Below are positions 5,767 to 6,385 of a stretch of DNA of 6,385 nt, in pieces. A model generated the notes under the pieces. It made no database searches, was not told the DNA's origin, and saw only the letters and a list, made by a program, of their open reading frames with translations. The position numbers and the translations under genes were made by a program. The DNA is from an uncultured Bacillota bacterium (GTDB taxonomy: Bacteria; Bacillota; Clostridia; Peptostreptococcales; Anaerovoracaceae): assembly GCA_949287115.1 (NCBI GenBank), contig CASEFF010000179.1:1-6385 (forward strand), written 5' to 3'. Each line of letters opens with the position of its first letter. Position 1 is the stretch's first letter.

Positions 5767-6385
5767 ATGCCAAATCCACCGGATCCGGTGGCGGTTTCCA
5801 TATTCGGGATGGATATCATGTGGTATGCCGTGATGATAACATCCGGCATGATAATAGCTACGGCCATATGTTGTTTCAGAGCCCGCAAACATGGGCTTTC
5901 ATCGGATAGAATAATAAATTTCGTGATAATATGCATACCTGCCGGCATAGTGGGGGCAAGGCTCTATTACGTGGTGTTCAACTGGTCCATGTATTCGGGA
6001 GATCTGCTCTCCGTATTCAATACCAGGGCGGGAGGGCTTGCCATACACGGCGGGCTCATATTCGGTATCGGAGCTGCGCTTATACTGTGCTATGTGTGGA
6101 AGGTGAGGCCGCTGAACATACTGGACCTTGCGGTGCCGTCCATAGCCATAGCGCAGGCGATAGGAAGATGGGGGAATTACTTCAATTCGGAGGCTCATGG
6201 CGGGCCTACCGATCTGCCGTGGGCCATAACGGTCAACGGTCAGACGGTGCACCCGACGTTCCTCTACGAATCGATCTGGTGCTTCCTGCTGTTCCTGTTT
6301 TTGATATATGTCGATAACAGAAGGAAGTTCGAAGGTCAGACGCTGCTTTTGTACGGTATGCTCTATTCGCTGGAAAGGTTTTTCG
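5767..6385 (+). CDS. lgt: Prolipoprotein diacylglyceryl transferase (Lgt), 3' end cut by the window
   Basis: Lgt is a multi-pass inner-membrane enzyme. It moves diacylglycerol from phosphatidylglycerol to the lipobox cysteine of prolipoproteins, the first step of lipoprotein maturation. The frame stays open to the window edge, giving 206 residues of a protein that normally has about 260-290. Family landmarks are the N-terminal PDPVAVSIFGMDIMWY, GLAIHGGLIFG (90-100) with H94, the signature AIGRWGNYFNSEAHG (131-145), HPTFLYES (162-169) and the start of the C-terminal MLYSLERFF segment (198-206). At a constant offset of nine from E. coli numbering, H94, R134, N137, E142 and G145 correspond to H103, R143, N146, E151 and G154, residues reported as important there. 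Hydrophobic segments are evident around 18-36, 50-70, 91-110 and 166-181. It is the last visible gene of the co-directional series. Confidence 0.96.
   Translation, partial: MPNPPDPVAVSIFGMDIMWYAVMITSGMIIATAICCFRARKHGLSSDRIINFVIICIPAGIVGARLYYVVFNWSMYSGDLLSVFNTRAGGLAIHGGLIFGIGAALILCYVWKVRPLNILDLAVPSIAIAQAIGRWGNYFNSEAHGGPTDLPWAITVNGQTVHPTFLYESIWCFLLFLFLIYVDNRRKFEGQTLLLYGMLYSLERFF
5776..5791. repeat. 16-bp perfect palindrome at the lgt 5' end
   Basis: CCACCGGATCCGGTGG is a perfect palindrome beginning nine bases after the first base of the lgt ATG. In mRNA it could fold as a six-pair GC-rich stem with a GATC loop within the ribosome footprint and so lower initiation. It also encodes the Pro-Pro-Asp-Pro segment typical of Lgt N-termini, so coding constraint may explain it. 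Confidence 0.5.

Overview
The window holds a folate/B12-dependent methionine-synthesis cluster on the + strand, with a divergent deoxyribose-phosphate aldolase gene (deoC) on the - strand. It reads like a chromosomal segment of a Clostridia-type Bacillota. Three things suggest this: strong AGGAGG-type ribosome binding sites with overlapping start/stop codons, heavy use of ATA (Ile) and AGG/AGA (Arg) codons at moderate GC, and a methionine synthase whose reactivation domain is a separate gene. The species cannot be fixed from this sequence alone. I see no phage, transposon, CRISPR, tRNA or rRNA signatures.

Layout. Positions 43-708 (-) are a complete deoC. Positions 709-1295 are an unusually long 587-bp divergent intergenic region. 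It carries a candidate extended -10 promoter for deoC, a candidate sigma-A promoter for the methionine genes, a near-perfect 21-bp direct repeat just upstream of the latter, and several weaker inverted and direct repeats. From 1296 to the window end, five genes lie head to tail with gaps of at most 21 bp or overlaps: metF, a stand-alone MetH activation-domain protein, a MetH lacking that domain, a small membrane zinc-ribbon protein, and lgt (cut by the window edge).

How the genes work together. MetF reduces 5,10-methylene-tetrahydrofolate to 5-methyl-tetrahydrofolate. MetH moves that methyl group through cobalamin to homocysteine, giving methionine. The activation-domain protein probably remethylates oxidised cobalamin on MetH using S-adenosylmethionine. 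Its 3' end contains the metH ribosome binding site and overlaps the metH GTG start, so the two halves of the split enzyme look translationally coupled. The last two genes act at the membrane. The zinc-ribbon protein has no assigned function, and Lgt attaches diacylglycerol to prolipoproteins; their link to methionine synthesis may be only shared transcription.

I find no convincing wholly new system. The points most worth checking are the cysteine-rich tail of the activation protein, the paired 21-bp repeats beside the metF promoter in the absence of a recognisable SAM or cobalamin riboswitch, and the coupled split-MetH arrangement.
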